Shown: positions 8,738 to 18,796, numbered from the stretch's first letter. The stretch: DNA of 64,000 nt from Cognatishimia sp. SS12 (GCF_028369055.1 NZ_JAQNCZ010000001.1:248001-312000); one strand, 5' to 3'. The notes: generated by a model from the sequence alone, not told the origin. Numbers and translations are program-made.

Positions 8738-9367
8738 TCAATCAACGATGGTGGCTTCGGTGGCGGCGCGCATATCGGCCTCGCTGACGCCCTCGGCCAG
8801 TTCGACAATCTTCAGACCGCCTTCGACCACGTCCAGAACCCCAAGGTTGGTGATGATACGGTCCACAACGCTCTGGCCGGTCAGGGGCAGGGTGCAGGCT
8901 TTCAGCACTTTGCTGTCGCCGTGCTTGTTGGTGTGATCCATGACCACCACCACACGGCCCACGCCTGCCACCAGATCCATCGCGCCGCCCATGCCTTTGA
9001 CCAGCTTGCCTGGGATCATCCAGTTGGCAAGGTCGCCGTTCTCGGCCACTTCCATTGCGCCCAAAATCGCCATGGCAATCTTGCCACCGCGAATCATCGC
9101 AAAGGATGTCGCGCTGTCAAAATAGGCGGTTTGCGGCAGTTCTGTGATGGTCTGCTTGCCTGCGTTGATCAGGTCCGCGTCCTCTTCGCCCTCATAGGGG
9201 AAGGGGCCCATGCCGAGCATGCCGTTTTCCGACTGCAGCGTCACTTCGATGCCCTCGGGGATATAGTTGGAGACCAGCGTTGGAATGCCGATGCCCAGGT
9301 TCACATACCAGCCGTCTTGCAGCTCTTGCGCCGCGCGGGCGGCCATTTGATTACGATCCCATGGCAT
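8738..9367 (-). CDS. 3-oxoacid CoA-transferase, subunit B
   Basis: 209 residues from the ATG at 9367 ([18 protein letters not shown]), chosen for its AGGAGG site; a longer ORF reaching 9418 would overlap subunit A. The catalytic Glu lies in [16 protein letters not shown], the ExGxxG motif of class I CoA-transferases. Together with subunit A it transfers CoA between succinyl-CoA and a 3-oxoacid such as acetoacetate (ScoB/AtoA type); exact substrates cannot be read from sequence. The gap to subunit A is one nucleotide. Confidence 0.92.
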   Translation of the reverse strand: MPWDRNQMAARAAQELQDGWYVNLGIGIPTLVSNYIPEGIEVTLQSENGMLGMGPFPYEGEEDADLINAGKQTITELPQTAYFDSATSFAMIRGGKIAMAILGAMEVAENGDLANWMIPGKLVKGMGGAMDLVAGVGRVVVVMDHTNKHGDSKVLKACTLPLTGQSVVDRIITNLGVLDVVEGGLKIVELAEGVSEADMRAATEATIVD

Positions 9368-9368
9368 A

Positions 9369-10091
9369 TCAGGCCTCCTTCCGCTGACGGGTTGTGCGCT
9401 GCTCAATGCGCTTTTCATGGTCGCCCTTGATCAGGCGATGCACGTAGATACCAGGCAGATGGATCGCATCGGCGTCAAGCGAGCCGGTGGGCACGATCTC
9501 TTCGACTTCGGCGATGCAGATCTTGCCGCAGGTCGCTGCGGGCACGTTGAAGTTGCGCGCGGTTTTGCGGAAAATCAGGTTGCCGGTCTCATCGGCTTTC
9601 CAGGCTTTGACGATGGCCAAGTCGGCGAAGATGCCCTCTTCCATAATATAGGTTTCCATCGCGCCATCAGGGCCGGTTGGGAACTCTTTATGGTCTTTGC
9701 CTTCGGCAATCACGGTGCCAACGCCGGTTTTTGTGTAAAAACCGGGAATACCAGCGCCGCCAGCGCGCATCCGCTCGGCCAATGTGCCCTGCGGGTTGAA
9801 CTCCAGTTCCAGTTCACCAGACAGATATTGACGCATGAATTCCGCGTTTTCACCGACGTAAGATGAAATCATCTTTTTGACCTGACGGGTTTGCAGCAGG
9901 ATGCCGATGCCAAAATCATCCACACCTGCGTTGTTGGACGCAAAGGTCAGATCCTTGGTGCCAGCGTCTTTGATGGCTGACAGCAGCAGCTCTGGAATGC
10001 CGCAGAGGCCAAAGCCGCCCGACGCAATGAACATGCCGTCATGCAAGACCCCCTCAAGCGCCTCCGCCGCATTTGCATAGACTTTTTTCAT
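9369..10091 (-). CDS. 3-oxoacid CoA-transferase, subunit A
   Basis: 240 residues. Glycine-rich start ([22 protein letters not shown]), then [11 protein letters not shown] and YVGENAEF, and [15 protein letters not shown], all typical of ScoA/AtoD subunits. It forms a heterodimer or heterotetramer with the adjacent B subunit and probably works in ketone-body, polyhydroxybutyrate or acetoacetate use. GGGAG precedes the ATG. It is the first gene of the two-gene operon. Confidence 0.92.
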   Translation of the reverse strand: MKKVYANAAEALEGVLHDGMFIASGGFGLCGIPELLLSAIKDAGTKDLTFASNNAGVDDFGIGILLQTRQVKKMISSYVGENAEFMRQYLSGELELEFNPQGTLAERMRAGGAGIPGFYTKTGVGTVIAEGKDHKEFPTGPDGAMETYIMEEGIFADLAIVKAWKADETGNLIFRKTARNFNVPAATCGKICIAEVEEIVPTGSLDADAIHLPGIYVHRLIKGDHEKRIEQRTTRQRKEA

Positions 10092-10216
10092 GGAGAACTC
10101 CCTAAATTCGGATTGGGCAAGATATCAGGGGCAGCGGCCCTCAAGTCAATGATCCTGCAAGGCTCCGGTATTTCTACGGTCCAATGATGTGGCGATTTTT
10201 TTGCGCTGCAAATGAA

Positions 10217-10244
10217 CTTTTGCGCGCGCAGGCTGCACTATACT
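10217..10244 (+). promoter_or_regulatory. Candidate promoter of the sigma factor gene
   Basis: A good -10-like hexamer TATACT (10239-10244) lies 16 bp after a weak -35-like CTTTTG (10217-10222). It would start transcription near 10251, just downstream of an ATG at 10246 and upstream of the ATG at 10270. This argues for the shorter protein. No experimental support. Confidence 0.4.
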
Positions 10245-10269
10245 TATGAAACAGAGCAAAGTGGAGCCC

Positions 10270-10827
10270 ATGACAGAGAAACGCCGCGCCTTGGAGGAAT
10301 ATCTGGTGGCGGGCGCGCGGCTGAATGACCGTGCGGCCATCGCTGATCTTGTGCGGCTGCGGGGGCCGCGCCTGCTGGTGCACGCCACGCGGCTGCTGGG
10401 CAACCGCGACGAGGCGCAGGATGCCGTGCAAGACGCCTGGGTGGAGATTCTGCGCGATATCAGCAAATTGCGCGTTGATGCGGCCTTTGCCGCCTGGGCG
10501 ACGCGCATTGTCACCCGGCGCTGTGCGCGGATCATTTCAGGCAACCAACGCAACCGCCGCATCGCACAAGATCTGGCGCCACTGACGGATTTCGCCGCAG
10601 CGCCTATGGTCGACGATCAGGCCGCAGTGCGCCGCGCGATCGCGGATCTGCCAGCGGCGCAAGGCGCGGCGGTGGCACTGTTTTATCTGGAAGACATGAG
10701 CCTGGCCGAAGTGGCTGTGGCAATGGATGTGCCGCTGGGCACGGTGAAATCCCGGCTCTCGCATGCGCGGGAGCGGCTGAGAGAAAGTTTGAAAGGAGCC
10801 TATCATGACACAGGACACGGAGCGTGA
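10270..10827 (+). CDS. RNA polymerase sigma factor, sigma-70/ECF type
   Basis: 185 residues from the ATG at 10270, chosen for GTGGAG 4 nt upstream and for the position of the candidate promoter. Region 2 (LLGNRDEAQDAVQDAWVEIL) and region 4 (ALFYLEDMSLAEVAVAMDVPLGTVKSRLSHARERL) are clear; regions 1 and 3 are missing, as in ECF sigma factors. It overlaps the next gene by 23 nt. That gene, encoding a small membrane protein, sits where an anti-sigma factor usually does. The regulon is unknown. Confidence 0.9.
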   Translation: MTEKRRALEEYLVAGARLNDRAAIADLVRLRGPRLLVHATRLLGNRDEAQDAVQDAWVEILRDISKLRVDAAFAAWATRIVTRRCARIISGNQRNRRIAQDLAPLTDFAAAPMVDDQAAVRRAIADLPAAQGAAVALFYLEDMSLAEVAVAMDVPLGTVKSRLSHARERLRESLKGAYHDTGHGA

Positions 10828-11182
10828 CCTTGATCAGATGATCCGGGCGGCCCTGTCGGGGCAGGATCGCGATATTTTGGAGGGAACCGCAGAGCTTGGC
10901 TGGTTCAAGCTGGGGCTGAAGCAATTCAGCGGTAAACTCGGCTGGGTCACTTGGGTGATCATGATCGTGCAAAGCGCGATGTTCATTGCCGCAGTGATTT
11001 TCCTGATCCGGTTTTACAATGCGACTGATGCGCTGACAGCAGTGAAATCGGGGCTGACGGGGGGTGTTCTGCTGTTGATGGCCACGCAGCTCAAGCTGAG
11101 CCTGATGCCGCAGATGCAAGCAGATCGCGTGATCCGTGAAATCAAGCGCTTGCAGCTGATGTTGGCCCGCCGCGAGGGATAA
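10805..11182 (+). CDS. Small membrane protein (DUF6768-like), partner of the sigma factor
   Basis: 125 residues. An acidic, soluble N-terminus (DTERDLDQMIRAALSGQD) is followed by two hydrophobic segments (about residues 47-69 and 80-96) and a basic amphipathic C-terminal helix (ADRVIREIKRLQLMLARRE). It resembles the DUF6768 family, from memory rather than a search. Overlap with the sigma gene by 23 nt means coupled translation. A membrane-bound anti-sigma role is suggested by position only; no zinc-binding HxxxCxxC motif is visible. Confidence 0.72.
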   Translation: MTQDTERDLDQMIRAALSGQDRDILEGTAELGWFKLGLKQFSGKLGWVTWVIMIVQSAMFIAAVIFLIRFYNATDALTAVKSGLTGGVLLLMATQLKLSLMPQMQADRVIREIKRLQLMLARREG

Positions 11183-11190
11183 AGCAATAA

Positions 11191-11219
11191 TGGCCGGGCG
11201 CTAGGCCCGGCCAATCTTT
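11191..11219. terminator. Bidirectional intrinsic terminator
   Basis: Nine-bp perfect stem TGGCCGGGC / GCCCGGCCA (11191-11199 and 11205-11213) with a 5-nt loop, followed by ATCTTT on the plus strand. On the minus strand it is followed by TTATTGCTTT. It separates the convergent DUF6768-like and topA genes. The T-runs are modest. Confidence 0.75.
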
Positions 11220-11233
11220 GCGCGCTCAAAAGT

Positions 11234-13912
11234 TTACTCGCTCGTTGCGGTCTTTTTCTTGGCGGCGGTTTTCTTGGGGGCCGCTTTCTTTTTGGCGGCG
11301 GGTTTCTTTTTGCCTTTGCCGGTCTTGGCGGCTTTCTCATTCACCAGCTCAACGGCCATCTCGACGGTCAGGTCGGTGGGCTCGACCCCTTTGGGCAGGG
11401 TGGCGTTGACCTTTTCCCATTTGACATACGGACCATAGCGCCCATCCATGACGTTCATGGCCCCGCCATCCGGGTGCTCACCCAACTCACGCAGTGGCTT
11501 GGCGGCGGCGCGGCGGCCACGGCCGGGGTTGTTGCGCTTTTCGGTGATCATCTCAACCGCAAGGTTCATACCGATTTCAAACACTTCGTCCTGTGTTTTC
11601 AGATTGGCATAGACCGGTTTTTCCTCATCCGGCAGCTTGTGCATGAGGTAGGGGCCAAAGCGCCCGAAGTTGGCGGAAATCACGCCACCATCCGGGTGCT
11701 GGCCAATTTCGCGCGGCAGGTTCAGCAGCTTCAGCGCCTGTTCCAGCGTCAACTCAGCGGCATCCCAGTTTTTCGGGATGCTGGCGCGGGGCGGTTTCTT
11801 GTTCTCTTCGGTGACTTCACCGCGCTGCACATAGGGGCCAAAGCGCCCTTTTCGCATAAAGATCGTATCGCCATTGTCCTCACCCAGCTCCATATCGCCG
11901 GTATCATCGGTGTCGCCATTCAGCGGGCGGGTATAGCGGCATTCAGGATAGTTGCCGCAGCCGACAAAACCGCCGGTGCGCGAGGTTTTCAGGTGCAATT
12001 GCCCGGTGCCGCACTTGGGGCAGATCCGTGGATCTGAGCCATCTTCGCGGGGCGGATAAAGCTGTGGGGCAAGGGCCGCGTCCAGCTTGTCCAGCACTTC
12101 AGAAACCCGCAGGTCGCTGGTTTCGGCAATGGCCGCCGAGAAGTCACGCCAGAATGTGTTGAGCACCTCTTTGTAATCCAGATCCCCCGCCGAGACGTCA
12201 TCGAGGCTGGTTTCCAGATCAGCGGTGAATTCATAGCCGACATATTTGCGGAAGAAATTCATCAAGAAGATCGTAACAATGCGGCCTTTTTCCTCGGGGA
12301 ACAGCCGGTTCTTGTCTTTGCGGACGTATTCACGATCTTGGATGGTGGTGATCACCGAGGCATAGGTCGAAGGACGGCCAATGCCCAGCTCTTCCATACG
12401 CTTGACCAGAGTTGCCTCGGTATATCTGGGCGGGGGCTGCGTGTGGTGCTGCAGGGCCAGCACGCCGGCGTTTTCCGACAGGATGGCCGAGTCCGCGCGC
12501 TGCATGCCGCTGCTTTCAACCACAGCATCTTGCTGATCGGCGGCCTTGGCGTATTGCGCCGCCAGACCTGTTTTGGCAAAGACGATCGCTTCGCCCTGGC
12601 TGATTTGCGGCAGGCGCTTGTCGTCGTCATCCTGCGCGACATCATCGCGACCTTCTTCGTAGACCCGCAGAAAACCGTCAAACAGCACAACCTGTCCTGT
12701 GGCGCGCAGCTCTACCTGATCATCGCGCGAGGCGATGTCGACGGTGGTGCGCTCCATCCGGGCCCCTTCCATCTGACAGGCGAGCGTGCGTTTCCAGATC
12801 AGATCATAAAGCTTGCGCTGATCGTCTTCGGTCACCTTCAGCTGGCTGGTATCGCGCGACATTTCAGTGGGGCGAATACATTCGTGCGCCTCTTGGGCGT
12901 TCTTGGCTTTGTTCTTATAGATGCGCGGGCTGCTGGGCACATATTCCGCGCCATAGCGGTCGGCGATCGCGTCGCGCGCCGCGCTGACCGCTTCGGGGGC
13001 CATATCGATGCCGTCGGTCCGCATATAGGTGATATAGCCCGCCTCATAGAGGCGCTGCGCCGCATTCATACATTGACGCGCGCCCATGCCGAATTTACGG
13101 CTGGCTTCCTGCTGCAAAGTCGATGTCATAAAGGGGGCCGAGGGGTTGCGGCTTGCGGGTTTGGCTTCAACCGATTTTACGTAAAGATCGCGGGAAGTGA
13201 CCGCCTGCACGGCAAGTTCGGCGGCGGTGCTGTCTTTCAACGACATCTTGTCGAGCTTTTCACCGCCAAGCACGGTCAGACGCGCTTCGAAATCCTTGCC
13301 GCGCGGGGTTTGCAGCAGCGCGCGCACAGACCAATATTCTTGCGCATTAAACGCCTCGATCTCCATCTCGCGTTCAACGATCAGCCGCAGGCAGACCGAT
13401 TGCACACGACCGGCAGAGCGGGCACCGGGCAGTTTGCGCCAGAGCACCGGCGACAGTTTAAAACCCACCAGATAATCCAGCGCGCGGCGTGCCAGATAGG
13501 CCTCGACCAGCGGCTCGTCCACCTGACGCGGGTTTTTCATCGCTTCGGTGACGGCTGCTTTGGTGATGGCGTTAAAGACCACGCGCGACACCGGTGTGTC
13601 TTTCTTGATGGCGCGGCGTTTGCGCAGCGCTTCTTCGAGGTGCCAGGAAATCGCTTCTCCTTCGCGATCGGGGTCGGTCGCGAGGATCAGTTCGTTGTCG
13701 TCTTTCAGCGCATCGGCAATGGCTTTGACATGCGGGCGGGATTTTGTATCCACCTCCCAGGTCATGGCAAAATCATTGTCGGTGTCCACAGACCCATCCT
13801 TGGATGGCAGGTCGCGAATATGTCCGTAGGACGCGAGCACAGTGTAGTCAGAGCCCAAGTATTTATTGATCGTTTTGGCTTTCGCCGGAGACTCTACGAC
13901 AACAACTGGCAT
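11234..13912 (-). CDS. topA: DNA topoisomerase I (type IA)
   Basis: 892 residues. It relaxes negative supercoils by single-strand passage. Toprim domain at the N-terminus (VVESPAKAKTINKYLG; acidic DPDREGE), catalytic tyrosine about Y296 in GYITYMRTD, then one four-cysteine zinc ribbon (CPKCGTGQLHL, GCGNYPEC) and three C-terminal FGPY/YGPY repeats of the kind seen in alphaproteobacterial TopA. The tail is very rich in Lys and Ala and probably binds DNA non-specifically. dprA lies 116 nt upstream on the same strand. Confidence 0.97.
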   Translation of the reverse strand: MPVVVVESPAKAKTINKYLGSDYTVLASYGHIRDLPSKDGSVDTDNDFAMTWEVDTKSRPHVKAIADALKDDNELILATDPDREGEAISWHLEEALRKRRAIKKDTPVSRVVFNAITKAAVTEAMKNPRQVDEPLVEAYLARRALDYLVGFKLSPVLWRKLPGARSAGRVQSVCLRLIVEREMEIEAFNAQEYWSVRALLQTPRGKDFEARLTVLGGEKLDKMSLKDSTAAELAVQAVTSRDLYVKSVEAKPASRNPSAPFMTSTLQQEASRKFGMGARQCMNAAQRLYEAGYITYMRTDGIDMAPEAVSAARDAIADRYGAEYVPSSPRIYKNKAKNAQEAHECIRPTEMSRDTSQLKVTEDDQRKLYDLIWKRTLACQMEGARMERTTVDIASRDDQVELRATGQVVLFDGFLRVYEEGRDDVAQDDDDKRLPQISQGEAIVFAKTGLAAQYAKAADQQDAVVESSGMQRADSAILSENAGVLALQHHTQPPPRYTEATLVKRMEELGIGRPSTYASVITTIQDREYVRKDKNRLFPEEKGRIVTIFLMNFFRKYVGYEFTADLETSLDDVSAGDLDYKEVLNTFWRDFSAAIAETSDLRVSEVLDKLDAALAPQLYPPREDGSDPRICPKCGTGQLHLKTSRTGGFVGCGNYPECRYTRPLNGDTDDTGDMELGEDNGDTIFMRKGRFGPYVQRGEVTEENKKPPRASIPKNWDAAELTLEQALKLLNLPREIGQHPDGGVISANFGRFGPYLMHKLPDEEKPVYANLKTQDEVFEIGMNLAVEMITEKRNNPGRGRRAAAKPLRELGEHPDGGAMNVMDGRYGPYVKWEKVNATLPKGVEPTDLTVEMAVELVNEKAAKTGKGKKKPAAKKKAAPKKTAAKKKTATSE

Positions 13913-14028
13913 TCAATTTCCCTTCGACTCAATACGGTCGGTCTTATGGCGGGCAAAAATGTGGGGTGAAAGGGGGGAATGTCAATGATAGGAAAATTTC
14001 ATATGGAAGTTTTAGGGCGAACTGCCAC

Positions 14029-15189
14029 TTAGTTGCGCGACAAGAGGCCCCCGGCGCGACGTGCGATCTGGCCGTTCAGCTCCATGTCGACCAGGGCGGC
14101 AGTGACCTCCCGTGTCGGCAGATTGAGATCGCGCAGCAATTGGTCTTCGGCAATCGGTGAGGGGCCAAGGTGCGACAGGATCTTTCGGTGCAGCTGCGCA
14201 AGGTCGCGCGCAGTGGTGCTGGGCACCTCGGGCAAGGCACGGCCTTTCGGGTTAGGGTCCGGGTCAGGGGCAATGGCAGAGGCCGGCGCTAAGGGGTTTT
14301 GCAGCGCCTCAATCACATCCTCGCCGCTGCGCACCAGCGTGGCCCCATCGCGGATCAGCATGTTGCAGCCCGCCGCGCGCCCATCAAAGGGATGGCCCGG
14401 CACCACCAGCACCTCGCGCCCCTGCGCCAAGGCATTCTCTGCTGTAATAAGCGAGCCAGACTTTGCTGCGGCCTCAACCACAACGACGGCCGCGCCCAGC
14501 CCCGAGATCAGCCGGTTGCGCGCCGGAAAATGTCGGGCGCGCGGGTGCATACCCATGGGCTGTTCGGACAGGATAAGGCCTCGCGTGCGTATGTCTGCCG
14601 CCAGATTGGCGTTTTCCGCCGGGTAGTCGATATCAACACCACCGGCGACCACCGCAATTGTGCCGCTGTCCAGCGCAGCGCGGTGTGCCGCCGCATCGAT
14701 GCCGCGCGCCAATCCGCTGACCACGACATGGCCCGCCGCGCCAAGTTCCTGCGCCATGGCGCTCGCGGTACGGCGGCCGAGGGCCGAGGCATTGCGCGCG
14801 CCCACCAGCGCAATCGCCGGACGGGTGAGCAGGCTCAGATCGCCCTGTGCCCAAAGGAACGGTGGCGCATCCGGCAGATCGCGTAGCGCCGAAGGATAGC
14901 GTGGATCAGCAATAAACAAGAGCCGCGCGCCAGCGACGCGCGCCGCGGCACACTCGCGTTTGACCACATCCACCGGGCAGGGAGCATAATCGTTTACCCC
15001 CGCCGCCGCCGCGATCTGCGGCAGGGCCGCCAGGGCGGATGCGGCGCTGTCATGTTCAGCGCGCAGGCGATGAAAGGTGCGTGGCCCGATCCGGCGCGAG
15101 CGCATGATTTGCAACCAAGTGAAGACCTCCGCCCCGGCGGGGGTGCCCGGGCTGGCCGGTGATGTGGCGGCTTGATTTTGGCCCGACAT
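14029..15189 (-). CDS. dprA: DNA-processing protein DprA
   Basis: 386 residues. DprA loads RecA on incoming single-stranded DNA during transformation. Rossmann-like core with ALVGARNASALGRRTA, GLARGIDAAAHRAALD, VVAGGVDIDYPAEN and SEQPMG blocks; C-terminal winged helix (DLNLPTREVTAALVDMELNG) ending near the stop. GGAG precedes the ATG. The dprA-topA order is common in alphaproteobacteria and does not by itself prove natural competence. Confidence 0.95.
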   Translation of the reverse strand: MSGQNQAATSPASPGTPAGAEVFTWLQIMRSRRIGPRTFHRLRAEHDSAASALAALPQIAAAAGVNDYAPCPVDVVKRECAAARVAGARLLFIADPRYPSALRDLPDAPPFLWAQGDLSLLTRPAIALVGARNASALGRRTASAMAQELGAAGHVVVSGLARGIDAAAHRAALDSGTIAVVAGGVDIDYPAENANLAADIRTRGLILSEQPMGMHPRARHFPARNRLISGLGAAVVVVEAAAKSGSLITAENALAQGREVLVVPGHPFDGRAAGCNMLIRDGATLVRSGEDVIEALQNPLAPASAIAPDPDPNPKGRALPEVPSTTARDLAQLHRKILSHLGPSPIAEDQLLRDLNLPTREVTAALVDMELNGQIARRAGGLLSRN

Positions 15190-15254
15190 GGCTGGCAGCT
15201 CCGTTTCGTGCCAGCGCAGTATCGGGCCGAAGTCTTAACCGGCGGTGAAACCGA

Positions 15255-16673
15255 TCAGGCCGCAGAGCCGCCCACGGTCAGCCCGCCCATGAGCACAGTT
15301 GGCTGGCCCACGCCAACGGGGACCCATTGGCCTGCCTTGCCGCAATTGCCCATGCCGGGGTCAAGCGCCATGTCATTGCCCAGCCCACGGATTTGCATCA
15401 TCGCGGTGGCCCCGTCGCCAATCAAGGTTGCGCCTTTGACCGCCGCGCCGATCTTGCCGTTTTCAACCCGGTAGGCTTCGGTGCAGGAAAAGACGAATTT
15501 ACCGTTGGTAATATCGACCTGGCCGCCGCCAAAGCCGACCGCATAAAGCCCGTCTTTGAGCGAGGCAATCAGATCCGCCGGATCACTGTCGCCGCCCGCC
15601 ATATAGGTATTGGTCATGCGCGGCATCGGCGCATGGGCATAGCTTTGCCGCCGCCCATTGCCGGTGGGGGCTACGCCCATCAGCCGCGCATTCTGACGGT
15701 CTTGCATATAGCCGACCAGTATGCCGTCTTCGATCAGCGTGGTTTTGCCCGAAGGGGTGCCTTCGTCATCCACCGTGATGGAGCCTCGGCGATCCGGGAT
15801 GGTGCCATCGTCAATCACCGTCACCCCCTTGCTGGCGACCTGCTGGCCAATCTTGCCAGTGAAATTGCTGCTGCCTTTGCGGTTGAAATCGCCCTCAAGC
15901 CCATGGCCCACAGCCTCGTGCAGCAAAATACCTGGCCAGCCCGGGCCAAGCACGATATCCATTTGCCCCGCAGGGGCGGGCACAGCGTCAAGGTTCACCT
16001 TGGCGATCCGCAGCGCTTCGCGGGCTTTGTCCTGCCAGTCTTTCGGGTCAATCAGCCCATCCAGACCGACACGGCCCCCGCCGCCGGCGCTGCCGCTTTC
16101 GCGGCGGCCATCTTGCTCGATGATCACCGAGACATTGACCCGCGTCATGGGGCGGGTGTCCATAATGCGGGTGCCATCCGGACGCAGGATCACCACTTCT
16201 TGCATCGACGCCGCCAGCGAGGCGCTGACCTGTACAACGCGCGGGTCCAGATCGCGGGCAAAGGCGTCGATTTCGCGCAGCGTGTCGATCTTCACGGGAA
16301 AATCCGTGCCGCCGATCGGGTCGGCATCGGTATAAAGCCGCTGATTGGTGGCGCGCGGTGGTTCTGCCAATGTGCCGCCGCCTTGGCCCACGGCGAGCCG
16401 CGCAGTTTCAACCGCGCGCTTCAGCGCAGATTCGGAAATCTCGGTGGAATGCGCATAGCCTGCGACCTCGCCGTTGACCGCGCGCAGACCGAATCCTTCG
16501 GAGGCATCATAGCTGGCGGTCTTCAGGCGACCGTCATCAAAGTGCAGCGCTTCCGCGCGGCGGCGCTCCAGAAACAACTCGCCATCTTCAGCCCCTCGGG
16601 TCGCTTCGCGCAACAGCGTAAGGGCGCGCGCTTCATCCAGCGCGGTCTCAAAAGGGTCAAATTTGCTCTGCAT
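15255..16673 (-). CDS. tldD: Metalloprotease TldD
   Basis: 472 residues. TldD works with TldE/PmbA as a zinc protease on unfolded peptides, in antitoxin turnover and peptide maturation. The metal motif HEAVGHGLEGDFNRKG (HExxxH) is intact, with the downstream cysteine region KFVFSCTEAYRVENG. No pmbA partner is in the window. It is transcribed divergently from ctaC, with 182 nt between the starts for both promoters. Confidence 0.95.
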   Translation of the reverse strand: MQSKFDPFETALDEARALTLLREATRGAEDGELFLERRRAEALHFDDGRLKTASYDASEGFGLRAVNGEVAGYAHSTEISESALKRAVETARLAVGQGGGTLAEPPRATNQRLYTDADPIGGTDFPVKIDTLREIDAFARDLDPRVVQVSASLAASMQEVVILRPDGTRIMDTRPMTRVNVSVIIEQDGRRESGSAGGGGRVGLDGLIDPKDWQDKAREALRIAKVNLDAVPAPAGQMDIVLGPGWPGILLHEAVGHGLEGDFNRKGSSNFTGKIGQQVASKGVTVIDDGTIPDRRGSITVDDEGTPSGKTTLIEDGILVGYMQDRQNARLMGVAPTGNGRRQSYAHAPMPRMTNTYMAGGDSDPADLIASLKDGLYAVGFGGGQVDITNGKFVFSCTEAYRVENGKIGAAVKGATLIGDGATAMMQIRGLGNDMALDPGMGNCGKAGQWVPVGVGQPTVLMGGLTVGGSAA

Positions 16674-16855
16674 AGCACGCTCCTGGCTGAGTGTTTTTGA
16701 GATAAATCAAAAAAGCGTCTGTTTGACGCAAGCATATTCCTTTATCTGCGCGCCAGAATATGGTTCATAGCACCGACAAAACAACGGGATTCCGTCCTCT
16801 GGGCGAATTTCCCCCCGAATAGACGACCAAAATACGCAACCGATCAGGGTGATAC

Positions 16856-17764
16856 ATGCGAATTCTTTCGACCCTCATGGGACTCTGGGCAGCCTTTTCC
16901 GCCCTTCCTGCCATTGCTCAAAGCGCTGAGCACCTCGGAAAACCAGTCGACAAGGGGCTGGGCTTTCAGCCTGCCGCGACCGAACTGTCTCGCGACATCC
17001 AGTCGCTGGACAACCTGATCAACGTGATCATCTTTATTATTGTGGCTTTCGTTGCAGCGCTGCTGCTGATCTGCATCGTGCGTTACAACCGCCGTGCCAA
17101 CCCAAAGCCTGCAAGTTTTACCCACAACACGCCGCTTGAAATTGCGTGGACGGTGCTGCCAATCGTGATCCTGCTGGTGATCGGGGCGTTCTCGCTGCCG
17201 GTTCTGTTCAAGAACCAGGAAATCCCTGAGGGCGAGCTTTACATCAAAGTCACCGGCCACCAGTGGTACTGGTCCTATGAATACCCAGAGCAAGAGCTTG
17301 AATTTGACAGCTACATGATCGGTCAGCCTGCCTCCATCGGTGAGGGTGACGAGAATGTAACCCCTTACGTTCTGGATGATGCAATGCGTGCCAAACTGCA
17401 GCGCGCGGGCTATAACGACGATGAATTCCTGCTCGCGACCGACACCCGTGTTGTTGTGCCTGTAGACACTGTCGTTGTCATGGGCATCACCGCAAGCGAC
17501 GTGATCCATTCCTGGACCATCCCGGCCTTTGGCGTAAAGCAGGACGCCGTGCCTGGCCGTTTGGCGCAGCTGTGGTTTAAAGCCGAAAAAGAAGGCGTTT
17601 ACTTTGGCCAGTGCTCTGAGCTTTGCGGTAAAGACCACGCCTATATGCCGATCACTGTGGAAGTTGTCAGCAAAGAAGCCTTCCAGGCCTGGACCGAATC
17701 CGCCGCTGAAGAACTGGCTGCAGGCAACGCTGTGCCAACTGCCTATCAGGTCGCTTCCAACTGA
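16856..17764 (+). CDS. ctaC: Cytochrome c oxidase subunit II
   Basis: 302 residues. Cleavable signal peptide (ending near ALPAIAQS), two membrane helices (about residues 55-80 and 95-120) and a cupredoxin domain with the CuA site in [16 protein letters not shown] and an upstream H in [13 protein letters not shown]. It takes electrons from cytochrome c in the aa3-type oxidase. GGGTGA precedes the ATG. First gene of the ctaC-ctaB-orf-ctaG-ctaE-SURF1 group; subunit I (ctaD) is not here. An insertion near [20 protein letters not shown] is normal for alphaproteobacteria. Confidence 0.97.
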   Translation: MRILSTLMGLWAAFSALPAIAQSAEHLGKPVDKGLGFQPAATELSRDIQSLDNLINVIIFIIVAFVAALLLICIVRYNRRANPKPASFTHNTPLEIAWTVLPIVILLVIGAFSLPVLFKNQEIPEGELYIKVTGHQWYWSYEYPEQELEFDSYMIGQPASIGEGDENVTPYVLDDAMRAKLQRAGYNDDEFLLATDTRVVVPVDTVVVMGITASDVIHSWTIPAFGVKQDAVPGRLAQLWFKAEKEGVYFGQCSELCGKDHAYMPITVEVVSKEAFQAWTESAAEELAAGNAVPTAYQVASN

Positions 17765-17780
17765 TCCGGCTGAGAAAGAC

Positions 17781-17840
17781 GGGCAGTGGCACCCAGGGTG
17801 CCCTGCCCAGCTGATCTGACAGACGGGGGCATCGGCCCCC
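17781..17840 (+). promoter_or_regulatory. Two stable hairpins between ctaC and ctaB
   Basis: Hairpin 1 (17781-17808) pairs GGGCAG with CTGCCC and inner GGCAC with GTGCC, with one bulged T. Hairpin 2 (17825-17840) is GGGGGC-ATCG-GCCCCC. Neither is followed by a T-run, so they look like mRNA stability or processing elements, not terminators. They fill the 92-nt gap and could give ctaC a more abundant or longer-lived message than ctaB. The role is an inference. Confidence 0.55.
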
Positions 17841-17856
17841 ACATCAAGGACCCACC

Positions 17857-18795
17857 ATGACCGACGCCAGCATTCATACGCAATCCCAGCAGCAGGAGGC
17901 CTCCTTTGGGGATTACTTCGCGCTTCTGAAGCCGCGGGTGATGTCTCTGGTGGTGTTCACGGCCATGGTCGGCCTCTTGGCCGCGCCGGGCGGGTTGCAC
18001 CCGATCGAGGCGTTTTGCGCCATCCTGTTCATTGCTATTGGCGGCGGCGCATCCGGCGCGCTGAACATGTGGTATGACAGCGATATTGATCAGGTGATGA
18101 GCCGCACCAAATCGCGCCCCATCCCATCGGGCAAAGTGACCCGCGAAGAGGCCTTTGCCATCGGCATGGCCCTGTCGGTGATGTCGGTTGTGATGCTCGG
18201 GCTGGCGACCAATCTGGTGGCGGCGGCGCTGCTGGCCTTTACGATCTTTTTCTACGTGGTGATCTATACCATGTGGCTGAAACGCTGGACCCCGCAGAAC
18301 ATCGTAATCGGTGGCGCGGCAGGGGCCTTCCCTCCGATGATTGGCTGGGCGGCTGTGACGGGTGGCATTTCGGTTGAAAGCGTTCTGATGTTCACCTTGA
18401 TCTTCATGTGGACCCCGCCGCATTTCTGGGCGCTGTGCCTGTTCATGAAATCTGATTATCGCGACGCGGGTGTGCCGATGCTGCACGTGACCCATGGGCG
18501 CGCCTCGACCCGCAAGCACATTCTGGTTTACACCCTGCTGTTGGCGGCGATTGCGATTGGCATTGGCTTCACCTCGGTCGGTGGCTTGATCTATCTGACT
18601 GTGGCGCTGGTGCTGAACGCGCTCTTTGTGCTTGGCGCGGTGTCGATCTGGCGGCGCAGTGACGCCGACTGCGAAGCGGACAACCACAAGCGCGAGAAAA
18701 GCTTTTTTGCGCTGTCGCTGCTGTATCTCTTTCTGCACTTTGGTGCGATCTTGGCTGAAGCGGCGCTTGCGCCTTATGGCCTGGGAGGCTGGTAA
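17857..18795 (+). CDS. ctaB: Protoheme IX farnesyltransferase (heme O synthase)
   Basis: 312 residues, a UbiA-family membrane prenyltransferase with about 8-9 helices. The prenyl-diphosphate/Mg motif is [19 protein letters not shown]; a second conserved loop is [19 protein letters not shown]. It adds a farnesyl group to heme B, the first step to heme A for cytochrome aa3. It lies between ctaC and ctaG, and the next small gene starts 1 nt after its stop. Confidence 0.96.
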   Translation: MTDASIHTQSQQQEASFGDYFALLKPRVMSLVVFTAMVGLLAAPGGLHPIEAFCAILFIAIGGGASGALNMWYDSDIDQVMSRTKSRPIPSGKVTREEAFAIGMALSVMSVVMLGLATNLVAAALLAFTIFFYVVIYTMWLKRWTPQNIVIGGAAGAFPPMIGWAAVTGGISVESVLMFTLIFMWTPPHFWALCLFMKSDYRDAGVPMLHVTHGRASTRKHILVYTLLLAAIAIGIGFTSVGGLIYLTVALVLNALFVLGAVSIWRRSDADCEADNHKREKSFFALSLLYLFLHFGAILAEAALAPYGLGGW

Positions 18796-18796
18796 T

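Noticed and set aside
11234-11330. Repeat-like Lys/Ala codons at the end of topA
   Set aside because: Encodes the basic C-terminal tail normal in alphaproteobacterial topoisomerase I; not an independent repeat element.
12338-13969. 543-codon plus-strand open frame opposite topA
   Set aside because: TopA is complete on the minus strand with Toprim, catalytic Tyr and zinc ribbon; the plus-strand frame is a shadow.
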